A stretch of DNA of 64,000 nt from Betaproteobacteria bacterium Ga0077532 (GTDB taxonomy: Bacteria; Pseudomonadota; Gammaproteobacteria; Burkholderiales; Ga0077523): contig LNEE01000031.1 in the NCBI GenBank assembly GCA_001464895.1, positions 118,967 to 182,966 of the forward strand. The letters are read 5' to 3'. Under the pieces are notes generated by a model that did no database searches, was not told where the DNA came from, and saw only the letters and a list, made by a program, of their open reading frames with translations. Within the stretch, counting starts at the first letter, position 1; every line of letters begins with the position of its first letter. This document shows positions 50,600 through 59,114 of the stretch, piece by piece. The position numbers were made by a program, and so were the translations under genes.

Positions 50600-52558
50600 C
50601 TATCCGATCTCGCCGATCCGCACACCACGGGCAATGTCCGATTTCGCCATTGCGGCACCCATAGCGGCAGCGCGGTAGACGGCCCCGGCATCCACGCCAG
50701 GTGCGACGTTGATGATCTGTGTGAACCCGCCGCCGGCGCCGTTGGGCACGATGGTGCCGGCGCTGTTCGGCACGAACAGCTCGGGGCCGCGCTCACCGAC
50801 CATGTACATCGTGTTGGCCGAGACCGGGCCACCGTTGGCACGGCCAGGCAGTTGCAGCCCTTGCCCAGCGCCGGGCCCGATTCCAGACCCCGTTGGCGCA
50901 GCGCCAGTGCCGAAGAGAGTGCCAAGCCGGCCTCCAAGCGCATTGAACAGGGGCACCGTCACAGAATTCTGAATCTGAAGTCTCAGAAGATCGCGCAAGA
51001 CACTCTGCACCAGTTCGGCGACCTGCAGCTTCCCGGTTTCCACGGACTCGGCCAGGGTCTCCGTGAAATCTCGACCCCACCCTTCGACGGCAAACTTCAT
51101 GCTGGCAAAGGCCAACTTCCAATCGTCGGCGACATCCTTCGCTGCATCCTTCGCGATGCCGCGAACTTCGTTCAATCGTTCCTGAATTTTCTCGTAGGCT
51201 TCCTCGTACTGTTCCGCATTGATGCGCCCCACGATCAACGCATCGTTGAGCACCTCGAGGTCCTTGAACACTGCGCGCTCCTGCCCGGAGCGGGTACCAC
51301 CAAGGATGCGGTCGAGTGCCTGCGCCGCTTCCGTCATGTTGCGCGCGTCCAACTCGTTGCCGGCCTCGAACTCTTCCATCAGTCCCACCTGAACCCCTCG
51401 CGCCTGCTCTCGCAGAACCTTGAACTGGTCCAAGTAGATCTGCGTGAAGATCCGCGCGCCGCGCTCGGCGCCGTCGGCCAGCTCGGCCTCCAGCTTCGCG
51501 CCGGTGACGGCGACGTCAGGAAGGGAAGCGCGACGGCGCCCCGCCGCCTGGAGCTGCAGGTCGCGGGCATCGACACCACCGGCGCCACGTTCGGCAATGG
51601 CTTGTCGCTCCTGGAATTTCAAGAACTCCAGCCGTTTCTCGAAGGTCTCGATGCGACCCTCCAGGAAGGCCCGCGCCCGGTTGTCACCCACGGGCGTACT
51701 GCGCAGCGACTTGTAGAGCTGATCCAGCTCCTGGCGGGTGGACCGCAGGTTCTCACCCAGGCCCTTGAACGGGTCGATGCCAAAGCCGATGTTGAAGAGC
51801 GCACTGGCGAAGCCATCGAAGATCCGGATGCCTGCCAGCAGTTCATCCGTGAACTTCCCAAGCGACGGCAGCACGATGTTGGCAATCTCGACGCCGAACG
51901 ACGACGCGGACGAGGACAACCGCGTCATGTTGTCGTTGAACCGCTCGGCCGCGCGGGCCGCGTCGCCGCTGACAACCACGCCGAACCGGCGAGCCTCTTC
52001 GCCAGCGGCACGCAAGCCTTCGGCGCCGCTGTTCAGTAGCGGGATCAGATCCGCGCCGCTCCTGCCGAACAGCTTCACGGCCGCAGCCGTCTTGCTCGCG
52101 CCGTCCTCCGTGTTGGCGAAGGCTTCCGCCACCCGACGCAGCGCCTCATCGGGCTTGATGTTGACCAGCTCGCCCGCACTGATCCCGACCGCCGTGAAAG
52201 CGTTCCTCATCTCCGTCGATCCGAGGGCCGCCGCCTGCAGGTTGACGGAAAGCTTCCGCAGGCCGTCGCCCAGCTGCTCGGTGCTCACGTCGGCCAGCTT
52301 GCCGGCGTACTGCAGCTCGCTGAGGGACTCGACGGTGACGCCGACCTTCTGCGACAGCTTGCCCAGCTCATCGGCCGCATCGATGCTGGTCCGAACGAAC
52401 CCGACGAACGCGCCGGCCGAAAGGCCGACCCCGATACCGGCCAGCGTGCCGCGCAGCGTGTTGGCCGCGCTCTCCAGGCCGACCAGATTGCGCTTCACGC
52501 CGTCGAATGCCTGCCGCGTTTGGTCCACCGCGGAGATCGTGATTTCGGCCTTAGCCAT
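50600..52558 (-). CDS. Phage tail tape-measure protein
   Basis: A 652-residue tape-measure protein that sets tail length. The start 'AKAEITISAVDQTRQAFDGV' is typical of short lambda-like tape measures; then come hydrophobic helical segments near 35-65 and 215-260, long coiled-coil parts, and the characteristic C-terminus 'TMYMVGERGPELFVPNSAGT'. The ATG at 52558 follows GAGGTG; upstream extension to 52648 overlaps the preceding gene. By the usual rule (about 1.5 angstrom per residue) it would span a tail near 98 nm. Its presence without other tail genes is odd: it may replace the helper's own tape measure or be a remnant. Confidence 0.85.
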   Translation of the reverse strand: MAKAEITISAVDQTRQAFDGVKRNLVGLESAANTLRGTLAGIGVGLSAGAFVGFVRTSIDAADELGKLSQKVGVTVESLSELQYAGKLADVSTEQLGDGLRKLSVNLQAAALGSTEMRNAFTAVGISAGELVNIKPDEALRRVAEAFANTEDGASKTAAAVKLFGRSGADLIPLLNSGAEGLRAAGEEARRFGVVVSGDAARAAERFNDNMTRLSSSASSFGVEIANIVLPSLGKFTDELLAGIRIFDGFASALFNIGFGIDPFKGLGENLRSTRQELDQLYKSLRSTPVGDNRARAFLEGRIETFEKRLEFLKFQERQAIAERGAGGVDARDLQLQAAGRRRASLPDVAVTGAKLEAELADGAERGARIFTQIYLDQFKVLREQARGVQVGLMEEFEAGNELDARNMTEAAQALDRILGGTRSGQERAVFKDLEVLNDALIVGRINAEQYEEAYEKIQERLNEVRGIAKDAAKDVADDWKLAFASMKFAVEGWGRDFTETLAESVETGKLQVAELVQSVLRDLLRLQIQNSVTVPLFNALGGRLGTLFGTGAAPTGSGIGPGAGQGLQLPGRANGGPVSANTMYMVGERGPELFVPNSAGTIVPNGAGGGFTQIINVAPGVDAGAVYRAAAMGAAMAKSDIARGVRIGEIG

Positions 52559-52566
52559 TGAGCACC

Positions 52567-52815
52567 TCAGTCGTAGGAGTAGAGGAACATCGCCGTATCG
52601 TCCGCATTGATGCGGACGCCGACACCGAACAGACGAGGCACGGCCCACCAGCTCCGGCCAGCATGCTCGAACCGCGTTTCCATGTCCTTGTAGCGAGCAC
52701 GACGGAGCGCAGCGCGCGCCGCCTGGCCGAGTGACTTCTCACTCCCTCCAGCCGCACGGAGCTGTTGCTCGGCCGCAGCGAAGTGTTCAGGGAAATCCAA
52801 TCGGAATGCAGTCAC
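52567..52815 (-). CDS. Small phage protein of unknown function
   Basis: An 82-residue protein ('FRLDFPEHFAAAEQQLRAAG', ending 'RINADDTAMFLYSYD'). It lies directly in front of the tape-measure gene (8 bases). The place between capsid and tape measure is where head-tail or tail-chaperone proteins are normally found, but I cannot match it to a family. Confidence 0.55.
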   Translation of the reverse strand: MTAFRLDFPEHFAAAEQQLRAAGGSEKSLGQAARAALRRARYKDMETRFEHAGRSWWAVPRLFGVGVRINADDTAMFLYSYD

Positions 52816-52974
52816 GAAGTCTCACCAGAAAAACGACCGCGTCGCACCACCACCAAGGAGGGGGCCCGTGGCGCCGGAGCGGTCCGTGCGCGGCGACCCC
52901 GCCGCACACCCGTCCTCGCGCATAAACCTTCCCCGAAGAACTCACCACGGCTGAAGCAGATTCCCGGGGAAGGG

Positions 52975-53017
52975 CGTCTCTGGGGCTATGCGCAAGGTGG
53001 GACTCGCCCCTGAGACG
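52975..53017 (-). promoter_or_regulatory. Hairpin after the capsid gene
   Basis: CGTCTC-T-GGGGC at 52975-52986 pairs with GCCCC-T-GAGACG at 53006-53017 (11 pairs, one T-T mismatch, 19-base loop), starting 12 bases after the capsid stop. No T-run follows. It could be an attenuator, an mRNA-stabilising 3' end or a processing site. The rest of the 214-base gap 52816-53029 shows no convincing gene. Confidence 0.5.
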
Positions 53018-53029
53018 TTGATACATGGA

Positions 53030-54067
53030 TCAGGTCACCGACGTAGCGACGGAGAACGCGCCCGGATAGCGCACGCCGACGTCAACGCTGTACATCGCGC
53101 GGACACCCACGATCCCGGTACTGAAAGCTGCGAAGGGGTTGACCTCGACCTGCAACGTTCCCCATTCGGCGATCACCATCGCGGTGAAGTCGCCGAAGAT
53201 CAGCGTGCCCGCAGGGACCTGATTCGAAGAGATGGCGCGGTAGCCCAGGACCCTGCCGGCGGATAGGTTGCCTTCCCAGATCGGGGACGCCGTGGACGCG
53301 AACTTCACGCGGGCCATGAGCAAGCCGGCCACCGTAGGCGTGGTCACGTAGGAGCAGCTCTGCTCGTCGAGGGCGTTGGCTCCGGCGACGTCCGACTGGA
53401 ACTCGATCATGTCGGCATAGTCGATCGACGCGCCGGTCACCGACCCAATGCCGGACGTATTGAGCAGGCCCAGAGGCTGCCCCGATGCGCCCGTGCCATT
53501 GAGGGCGGCGGAGTCCACCGCGAGCGCTACCGTCTTCGCCAAGTCGGTCCGCACCAGGCGTTCCACGTCGGGCGAGGACTGCAGCATCAACAGCCGAGAG
53601 AACTCGGTGTAAGCACCGGCCGTCTTCGGCGTGAGCGCCAGTTGACCAAGGGTCGCTTGGCTCTCGGTGATCGCCGTCGTCTCTGTCGAAAGCCAGTAGG
53701 GAGTGGAGGCACCGGACTGGCGGGGAATCACGACATTCCCTGTCAGCCCTCCAAGGACCATCGCACCCGAGCTCATCACGACGCTTCTGTTCCGAAGGAT
53801 TTCGATGAATGACAAGTTCTCGGTGGCGACGAGGAAGCCGCCGGCGGATCCGGTGGCGACGTTCAGGTCCCGCCGCTTCAGGATCTCGTCCGGGACCGCG
53901 AAACTGTTCCCGCTGACCGGGTCGAACTTCCCGCGTGCATGCACCTCGCGCGAGCATTCCATCTCGAATCCGGCCTTGGCCAGGTTGCCGGATGCGATTG
54001 CGTCGATGGCGCGAACAAAGGAGTAGCTCTGCACCTCTTTACTGGTCAATCCGATTGGCTGTGCCAT
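53030..54067 (-). CDS. HK97-type phage major capsid protein
   Basis: A 345-residue capsid protein. 'RRDLNVATGSAGGFLVATEN', 'NVVIPRQSGASTPYWLSTET', 'TLGQLALTPKTAGAYTEFSR' and 'GASGQPLGLLNTSGIGSVTG' are the core signatures of the HK97 fold as found in Clp-protease/capsid fusions of proteobacterial prophages. Here the protease part is missing and the protein begins at the position where the capsid part normally starts. ATG 54067 has a strong GGAGG. The open frame upstream to 54148 has no family character. Self-maturation or scaffold must come from elsewhere if it assembles. Confidence 0.9.
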   Translation of the reverse strand: MAQPIGLTSKEVQSYSFVRAIDAIASGNLAKAGFEMECSREVHARGKFDPVSGNSFAVPDEILKRRDLNVATGSAGGFLVATENLSFIEILRNRSVVMSSGAMVLGGLTGNVVIPRQSGASTPYWLSTETTAITESQATLGQLALTPKTAGAYTEFSRLLMLQSSPDVERLVRTDLAKTVALAVDSAALNGTGASGQPLGLLNTSGIGSVTGASIDYADMIEFQSDVAGANALDEQSCSYVTTPTVAGLLMARVKFASTASPIWEGNLSAGRVLGYRAISSNQVPAGTLIFGDFTAMVIAEWGTLQVEVNPFAAFSTGIVGVRAMYSVDVGVRYPGAFSVATSVT

Positions 54068-54147
54068 CGTTGCCTCCGAAAGTTGATGGAGGCATTGAAC
54101 CGCACGGCACGCATGAAAGCGGGAGTTGCGGGAGTCCCACTCCCGCA

Positions 54148-54588
54148 CTACTCGGCGGGCACCAGCGCCCAGAGCGCAGATCCGTGGACGTCACCGACCT
54201 GCTCGATGTGCCAGCCGTTCACGCTCCGCCCCATGCTGTTGCGGAGGAAGGCGCCGAGCGCGTGGGCGCGGAACTTCGGGGCGGTGCGCCCCGCGATCTT
54301 CTGCACAACGGCATCCAGCGCCGGCCGCGGGACGGGGGGCGCCACCAGCGTACGCGCTAGGAACGTGTCACCGGCCCCGAAGAAGAGGCAGGCCGCGTCG
54401 ATGAACTCGGCCAGGTGCGGCGAGGCGCGGGTCTTCGTGACGCCCTCGAGCTCGCACATGAAGCGCAGGTACTCGAGGTTCTCCGGATTCTCGAGCAGCT
54501 CGAGCGCGCAGGCGATCGGCATGCCCAGCTGCGCCGCGGTGCGCGCCACCAGGAACTCCAGGGTCGCGTCGCTCAAGGGGCCGCTCAT
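54148..54588 (-). CDS. Phage-element protein of unknown function
   Basis: A 146-residue protein from ATG 54588 (MSGPLSDATLEF). It is largely alpha-helical, with 'ALELLENPENLEYLRFMCEL' and a C-terminal half rich in aromatic and glycine residues ('MGRSVNGWHIEQVGDVHGSA'). An alternative start at 54609 adds seven residues. It lies between the helicase and capsid genes, where some satellites carry a capsid-related or packaging factor, but no family is recognised. Confidence 0.5.
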   Translation of the reverse strand: MSGPLSDATLEFLVARTAAQLGMPIACALELLENPENLEYLRFMCELEGVTKTRASPHLAEFIDAACLFFGAGDTFLARTLVAPPVPRPALDAVVQKIAGRTAPKFRAHALGAFLRNSMGRSVNGWHIEQVGDVHGSALWALVPAE

Positions 54589-54625
54589 GCCGACCGCCCG
54601 CGCGAGCACCGCTCACTACTGGTCA

Positions 54626-54637
54626 CCGACCGGTCGG
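54626..54637. repeat. 12-bp perfect palindrome
   Basis: CCGACCGGTCGG, a perfect palindrome in the 204-base gap between the helicase and the unknown at 54588. It may be an operator, but nothing shows this. Confidence 0.3.
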
Positions 54638-54727
54638 ACCGGAGCGCGCGAGGCACTAGCGCAATTCCGCGGGCTTTCCGCTCGCAGTGCGTTGAACCCG
54701 GAAGGGACCCGTCGCATCCGTCGCATC

Positions 54728-54822
54728 CGTATCGTGATACGCATGAGACAGCCTTCCCATTGTTTCGAGTTACGCACACGCACAGACACCAATTACAAGG
54801 AAGGATACGTATCATGCGTATC
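54728..54822. repeat. Iteron-like GATACG/CGTATC cluster, possible replication origin
   Basis: Five GATACG or CGTATC half-sites occur in 95 bases: an inverted pair at 54728-54741 (CGTATC-GT-GATACG), the palindrome GATACGTATC at 54804-54813, and another CGTATC at 54817-54822. The right part overlaps the last codons of the helicase gene. P4-type satellites carry such repeats as the cis-acting replication region; here this is inferred. Confidence 0.45.
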
Positions 54823-56175
54823 GATAACCGGTTTGAGAGTGAGCCCGATGTAGCCTCGGCAGTTGTGCCGGCCGGCGTTCTGCGTAGGCACGAAGCCCTT
54901 GGCGCGGACCTGATGCCCGAATGACTTCGCGGTGCCGGACGACTCGTTGCGAGCGCGGCAGAACCGCTGCCAGCTTGCGAACAGCGCGGATGAAGCTACA
55001 CGCAGCTCTGGCCCAAGATCGCAGCACTCGGACAGGAACAAGGCGAACGTGTCCTCTTCGTCGAAGTACGTCCGCACGCCGTCAAGCAAGATGGACGGAG
55101 GATTCAAGCCTCCTGCGTACCACATCGCGGCACCCTCCAACACCCAGCGGAGAATGGCAGCGGCCTCTGCCTTGAGCTTCATTCCAAGGTCCAGGTCTAT
55201 GGCTGCAGCCGGACGCGAGAAGGGCAGCAACAGCAATCGCCGAGAGATCCCGCGGTCCACGCTGAGGAAGTTCGGCGCACTGTTCGATGTGATCCACAGT
55301 TTCCCGCATGGCGTGAAGTTGAACGGGTTGCCACGGATATGCCGCGCACTCTGCCGATCCGCAGACACCCAGCCCTTGACACGCGTCTCATCGGGCGGCG
55401 TCCCCTTACCGAACTCCGACACAGTCACCATCCGCGCGCCCGCTAGAGCTGCAAGCTCAGTCGGATGACGCTCCCCCCTCACCACGGCAAACGCTTCGAC
55501 TGGCGCCGTGGTTGCGTACTCTCCGAGGCAATACGCGATGGTTTCTTGGGCTACCGAGCTCCCAGCGCCGCCGGCACCCAGGGCCCAGAGGAACTTGTGT
55601 TCCTTGGTGTCGCCCGTGGCGCAGTAACCAGCCCATCTCTGAACGAATCCGATCAACTCGCGATCCCCTTCCATCGCTTGGTCAAGGAACGCCAGCCACT
55701 TTTTCGGACTCTCTGACCGATCGCTTGGCGCCGTCGCTGTCTGCCTCGACACGTTCAGATCGGCACCCCCCTGAATGCGCTCGCCTGTGCGAAGGTCGTA
55801 GATGCCGCCAGGCGTACCGAGCACCGAAGGCGACGCGTCCCACAGCACACCGTTGAAAGCGATCAGCGGATCACTGGACGCGATCTCGATGATGTTGCGG
55901 AGGAATCGGTTGCTCTGGGTCGCGGGCTTCGCGCCGGGAAGCTGGCGCACATACTCCCGCGCGACGTAGCGGATACGATGCATGACGTCCTTTCTCCAGA
56001 CGCCCGCAGCCGTATCGAACTGGTACCACTCCTGGGCGATGGCATCGTAGCGCCACTCCCCGCACACCGTGGCGGCGAAGGCGCGCGCCACCGCGATCTC
56101 GTTTCCCATCGCGGTGGCCTCGGCCTGCAGCATGATCATGCTGCCTGTGCGTTCGTGCTCTACGCCGGCAGACAT
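54793..56175 (-). CDS. D5/P4-type phage helicase-primase, Walker A altered
   Basis: A 460-residue protein with the D5_N domain ('SNRFLRNIIEIASSDPLIAF' and 'YDLRTGERIQGGADLNVS') and the SF3-like ATPase part ('ECLGEYATT'-type region, 'RHPTELAALAGARMVTVSEF', 'SVDRGISRRLLLLPF'). The Walker A reads 'GAGGAGSS' instead of the usual GxxGxGK[ST]: lysine is replaced by serine. A helicase with this change would not be expected to hydrolyse ATP in the normal way. No TOPRIM primase domain is visible here. The zinc-finger protein is encoded just upstream. The frame is not otherwise broken. Confidence 0.8.
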   Translation of the reverse strand: MSAGVEHERTGSMIMLQAEATAMGNEIAVARAFAATVCGEWRYDAIAQEWYQFDTAAGVWRKDVMHRIRYVAREYVRQLPGAKPATQSNRFLRNIIEIASSDPLIAFNGVLWDASPSVLGTPGGIYDLRTGERIQGGADLNVSRQTATAPSDRSESPKKWLAFLDQAMEGDRELIGFVQRWAGYCATGDTKEHKFLWALGAGGAGSSVAQETIAYCLGEYATTAPVEAFAVVRGERHPTELAALAGARMVTVSEFGKGTPPDETRVKGWVSADRQSARHIRGNPFNFTPCGKLWITSNSAPNFLSVDRGISRRLLLLPFSRPAAAIDLDLGMKLKAEAAAILRWVLEGAAMWYAGGLNPPSILLDGVRTYFDEEDTFALFLSECCDLGPELRVASSALFASWQRFCRARNESSGTAKSFGHQVRAKGFVPTQNAGRHNCRGYIGLTLKPVIDTHDTYPSL

Positions 56176-56576
56176 GCGATCACCGATGAAATGCGAGCCC
56201 GCGCAGTCATCACGCGCGCCAGGTCAGCCTCGGCCAGTCGTTGCTTCGCGATCGCATCGCACGCCAGGACGAGCACCACCAGGCTTTCACGGTCGACGAA
56301 GTGCAGAAGGTCTGCCGCAGCGTACGGGCGCCGAGTAGGGCGCGCGTGGCCCTGTTCCTTGTCGGGGAACAGCGCATCAAGCGTGAGCCCCAGAGACTCC
56401 ACGACGTCCGCCGCGCCGCAGCCGGCGAAGCAGTGAAGCAGAATCCGCCCGTCGTCCAGCACGCGGACCGACAACGAAGGGGACCGGTCCTCATGCGCCG
56501 GACAGCGCGCCTTGTACTTGCCGTGACCGATCGACTTCACCCCGGCGAGGCGTCCCAACAGGTTATCCGCGCCCAA
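56160..56576 (-). CDS. CHC2-type zinc-finger primase protein
   Basis: A 138-residue protein from TTG 56576. It carries the zinc-ribbon of DnaG/P4 alpha ('KARCPAHEDRSPSLSVRVLD' and 'ILLHCFAGCGAADVVE'), with the C, H, C and C ligands present. No TOPRIM catalytic core follows, so it may supply the DNA-binding part to the helicase encoded next (16-base overlap). An upstream TTG at 56648 would extend it into the 56578 gene; the chosen TTG starts one base after that gene's stop. It resembles a split primase-helicase. Confidence 0.7.
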   Translation of the reverse strand: MGADNLLGRLAGVKSIGHGKYKARCPAHEDRSPSLSVRVLDDGRILLHCFAGCGAADVVESLGLTLDALFPDKEQGHARPTRRPYAAADLLHFVDRESLVVLVLACDAIAKQRLAEADLARVMTARARISSVIACLPA

Positions 56577-56577
56577 C

Positions 56578-56880
56578 TCAGTCGATGCCGCGCGTCGCGA
56601 GGGATCTCCCGATCTCGACCGCCTCGCGCTCGAACTTCGGTACGTCAACGAAGAGACGCGCAGCGATCAGCAGCACCGCCCCAGCCTCCACCAGTCGCTG
56701 GCGATGCGTCCGGTAGAACCAATCAAGCGATGCCTTCGTCGGGAAGACGTGCGCGTTCGCGGCCTGGTAGTCCGAGAACGCGCACAGGTGTTTCATTGAC
56801 GGCACGTCCGCCCTGGGCGCGGTCTTGCGCCTGCCGGGGCGGAGGAACTGTTCGGGGGTGAAGGATGCCACTTCGCTCAT
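56578..56880 (-). CDS. Small element protein of unknown function
   Basis: A 100-residue protein with ATG 56880 preceded by GGAGAG. The middle has a helix-turn-helix-like, tryptophan-containing region ('ANAHVFPTKASLDWFYRTHR') often seen in small phage DNA-binding proteins with a 'FPTxxSLxW' pattern. It lies just upstream of the zinc-finger gene. A regulatory or DNA-binding role is inferred. Confidence 0.55.
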   Translation of the reverse strand: MSEVASFTPEQFLRPGRRKTAPRADVPSMKHLCAFSDYQAANAHVFPTKASLDWFYRTHRQRLVEAGAVLLIAARLFVDVPKFEREAVEIGRSLATRGID

Positions 56881-56955
56881 GAGACTCTCCTGTTTGACAG
56901 CGCTTCCGACGCGTCAAACGGAGTCTCCAACCGACTCGCCGTGCAGAAAAGCAGC

Positions 56956-57603
56956 CTACCCGGGTGCGCGGCCCTTTCTCTTCCCCCGTCCTTTCGCCGC
57001 GCGGCCGCTTCGGGGAGGATTGAGATCGGCCCCGAATATCTCGATGAGTTTCGGCCGGGACAATGCCGCTTTCAGATGCCTCAGGCGCTCAGAGTCCAAC
57101 ACCTGCTTGATCTGCACGCTCCGCAAGAATCGGCTGTGCTCGGCGATCACTTCGCGGATCAATGCCGCGCTCTGTTGGAGAGCGCGCCTGTAACCTTCCT
57201 CGCGCGCCTCCGATCCGCGCGCTTCCCTGTCCCGCTCCAGCTCGGCCGCACGCGCCAGCGGCGCCACGTACAGCAGATGCAGCCGTTCGATAAGCGCCAC
57301 CGCTTCAAGACGTCGGCGGTCGAATGCATCATCGTCTGTGAACTGCAGGTACATCGATCGGACCGTGTCGTACAGTTGCCGATAGACGCGCACTCGGTCT
57401 GGATCTCGGCGCGCCGCCCTGTTCACCCGTACAGTTCCGATCCAGCGCAGTAGCTCGGACATGCGCCGCCCCACGGGCGACACCAGCCACAGCAGCGCAT
57501 CCCCGCCCAGGCTTGCCCGCAGGTCAACGCGGTACTCCAGCAACACGCCCCAGAACTGCTCTGGAACGTGTTGCTGGATCGCCCGCCGGGACGATAGGGT
57601 CAC
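56956..57603 (-). CDS. Element protein of unknown function, charged
   Basis: A 215-residue basic protein, very rich in arginine and glutamate with long helical stretches ('LYDTVRSMYLQFTDDDAFDR', 'LQQSAALIREVIAEHSRFLR') and a basic C-terminal tail. It starts with GTG overlapping the integrase stop (GTGA), so translation is probably coupled. I recognise no family. Confidence 0.55.
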   Translation of the reverse strand: MTLSSRRAIQQHVPEQFWGVLLEYRVDLRASLGGDALLWLVSPVGRRMSELLRWIGTVRVNRAARRDPDRVRVYRQLYDTVRSMYLQFTDDDAFDRRRLEAVALIERLHLLYVAPLARAAELERDREARGSEAREEGYRRALQQSAALIREVIAEHSRFLRSVQIKQVLDSERLRHLKAALSRPKLIEIFGADLNPPRSGRAAKGRGKRKGRAPG

Positions 57604-58637
57604 CGAATGTCCCCGAGGACCCGCCCGACCAGCGCCTTCTTCGTCGCCGTCGTCAGGTGGGAGTAACGCTTGGTCATCGCCAGTTGCTTGTGACCGAGAA
57701 CGTCGGCGATTTCCAAGAGGCTGGCGCCGTTCTGCGCCAGGTAGGAGGCGCAGGAGTGACGGAGGTCATGAAACCTGCAGTCCTCGACCTTCGCGTCCGC
57801 AAGCGCTTGGTACCAGAACGGGTGGAAGTGGCATGGACCACCACGGCCACGCGTCGCGCGGAAGACATACTTCGCCGGACACCCCTGCTTGAACTTGGCC
57901 GTGTCAGCCTCGTGAAGTCGACGCAGCTCCTCCATCACGACCGGCACCAAGGGCAGCACCTTGGGACTGCCGTTCTTGGTCGTGGCAATCCGCGCCTCTT
58001 GGCGCGAGAAGTCGATATCAGACCATCGCAAACCCAGCATCTCGCCGCGCCGCGCGCCCGTCGTCAACGCCATGACCACGAGCATGTAGAGCCGCGGCCA
58101 TTTCGAAGACCGACAAGCCTGCAGTAGCCGTGCACGCTCGTCCTCCGCCAGAAACCGCGTGTTGCCGGACGCCTCACCGAACAGCCGAAGCCCACGCCGA
58201 CAGGGACTCTGCCAGCCTCGAGGAACCTGCCGCTCCCGGATAGCCCATGAAAACACGCCCCCAAGCGCCGCGAGGTAACGGTTGACCGTCGCAGGCGTCC
58301 GCTTCCCTCGCACCTTGTGGATGGGCCTGTCGTTGGCATCCTTTCCCAAATACCGAAGCGCCGGCGTCTCACGAAGATGCCGCAGTCCCTCATAGACATG
58401 ATCGTCCGTCACTTCGGTGACGGCCAGCATGCCGAGATGATCCCGCCAGAATCCCAGCCGCTGACCGATCGAAGGATCCCGCCCCCGGTAGACGCTCATG
58501 TACTGAGAGAGCAGCTCGGCCACCGACCCAGCAGCGATGCCAGGGCGCGGGCACACATGACCGTGAACGATGGCAGGAGACGGACGGGTATCGCTAGAAG
58601 GAAGGTCGAAGCTGAATGAGATGAGGACGTCGTTCAT
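57600..58637 (-). CDS. Tyrosine-type site-specific integrase
   Basis: A 345-residue phage integrase that would act on the tRNA attachment site. An N-terminal SAM-like core-binding domain covers about 35-155. The catalytic domain shows the first arginine in 'MALTTGARRGEMLGLRWSDI', the lysine in the beta hairpin 'IATTKNGSPKVLPL', the HxxR block 'RFHDLRHSCASYLAQNGA', the second histidine in 'VLGHKQLAMTKRYSHL' and the tyrosine in the same stretch. All key residues are present. It lies about 550 bases from the right attachment site. Confidence 0.93.
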   Translation of the reverse strand: MNDVLISFSFDLPSSDTRPSPAIVHGHVCPRPGIAAGSVAELLSQYMSVYRGRDPSIGQRLGFWRDHLGMLAVTEVTDDHVYEGLRHLRETPALRYLGKDANDRPIHKVRGKRTPATVNRYLAALGGVFSWAIRERQVPRGWQSPCRRGLRLFGEASGNTRFLAEDERARLLQACRSSKWPRLYMLVVMALTTGARRGEMLGLRWSDIDFSRQEARIATTKNGSPKVLPLVPVVMEELRRLHEADTAKFKQGCPAKYVFRATRGRGGPCHFHPFWYQALADAKVEDCRFHDLRHSCASYLAQNGASLLEIADVLGHKQLAMTKRYSHLTTATKKALVGRVLGDIR

Positions 58638-58849
58638 GCCGCCCCCCCGGCCGTCACGGCGGAGGTTGCGCCGCGCCCCCTCGCGTGGAAGCAGCGACGC
58701 ATGACGGCGATATCGTGCAGCTCGGCGACGAAGTGCTCGTTCTGGGCGACGCCTTCAGGATCTTCGAAGGCAAGCCACCAGACGTCGCCCAGGCGGGCAA
58801 CGGCACGGCGGATGGAACCGGAGGGAAAGTCGCGGGCCGCGTCAGTCAT
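58634..58849 (-). CDS. Small element protein upstream of the integrase
   Basis: A 71-residue protein from ATG 58849 (MTDAARDFPSGS), with a run of G as ribosome site. It has 'RLGDVWWLAFEDPEGVAQNE' and may be an excisionase-sized protein. It overlaps the integrase by 4 bases (ATGA) and the upstream gene by 8. No family recognised. Confidence 0.55.
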   Translation of the reverse strand: MTDAARDFPSGSIRRAVARLGDVWWLAFEDPEGVAQNEHFVAELHDIAVMRRCFHARGRGATSAVTAGGAA

Positions 58850-59099
58850 CGCGACCCCCTTCGGCACCGAGGGCACGCTCCAGATGGCGGATCCGGCTCA
58901 CCATCGTGCCGAACACGACAGCGAAGCTGCTATGCATCTCGAAGAACTGGCCTTCGCATCCCAGCAACACCTCGGCGATGGCGAAAATCTCGCCCAGCTC
59001 ACCGTGGATTTCTTGGCGCGACAACAGCTTGAGAGTCTGTGCCGTGGCATCGGAAGTGCCGTCGGCGCCCGACTCCCTGGGCGTTTCGTTCATGCTCAT
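58842..59099 (-). CDS. Small element protein, first gene of the element operon
   Basis: An 85-residue protein from ATG 59099 with AGGAG 7 bases upstream; an open frame to 59183 overlaps the leader repeats. The helical core ('IHGELGEIFAIAEVLLGCEG', 'SRIRHLERALGAEG') could be a small regulator. It is the first gene after the leader hairpin. Confidence 0.55.
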   Translation of the reverse strand: MSMNETPRESGADGTSDATAQTLKLLSRQEIHGELGEIFAIAEVLLGCEGQFFEMHSSFAVVFGTMVSRIRHLERALGAEGGRDD

Positions 59100-59114
59100 C
59101 TCGAACTCCTGTGC

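Noticed and set aside
52787..53026. 79-residue minus-strand ORF between capsid and the small gene at 52815
   Set aside because: Composition is unlike a protein, it covers the hairpin and overlaps the next start; it could still be a small gene but I cannot support it.
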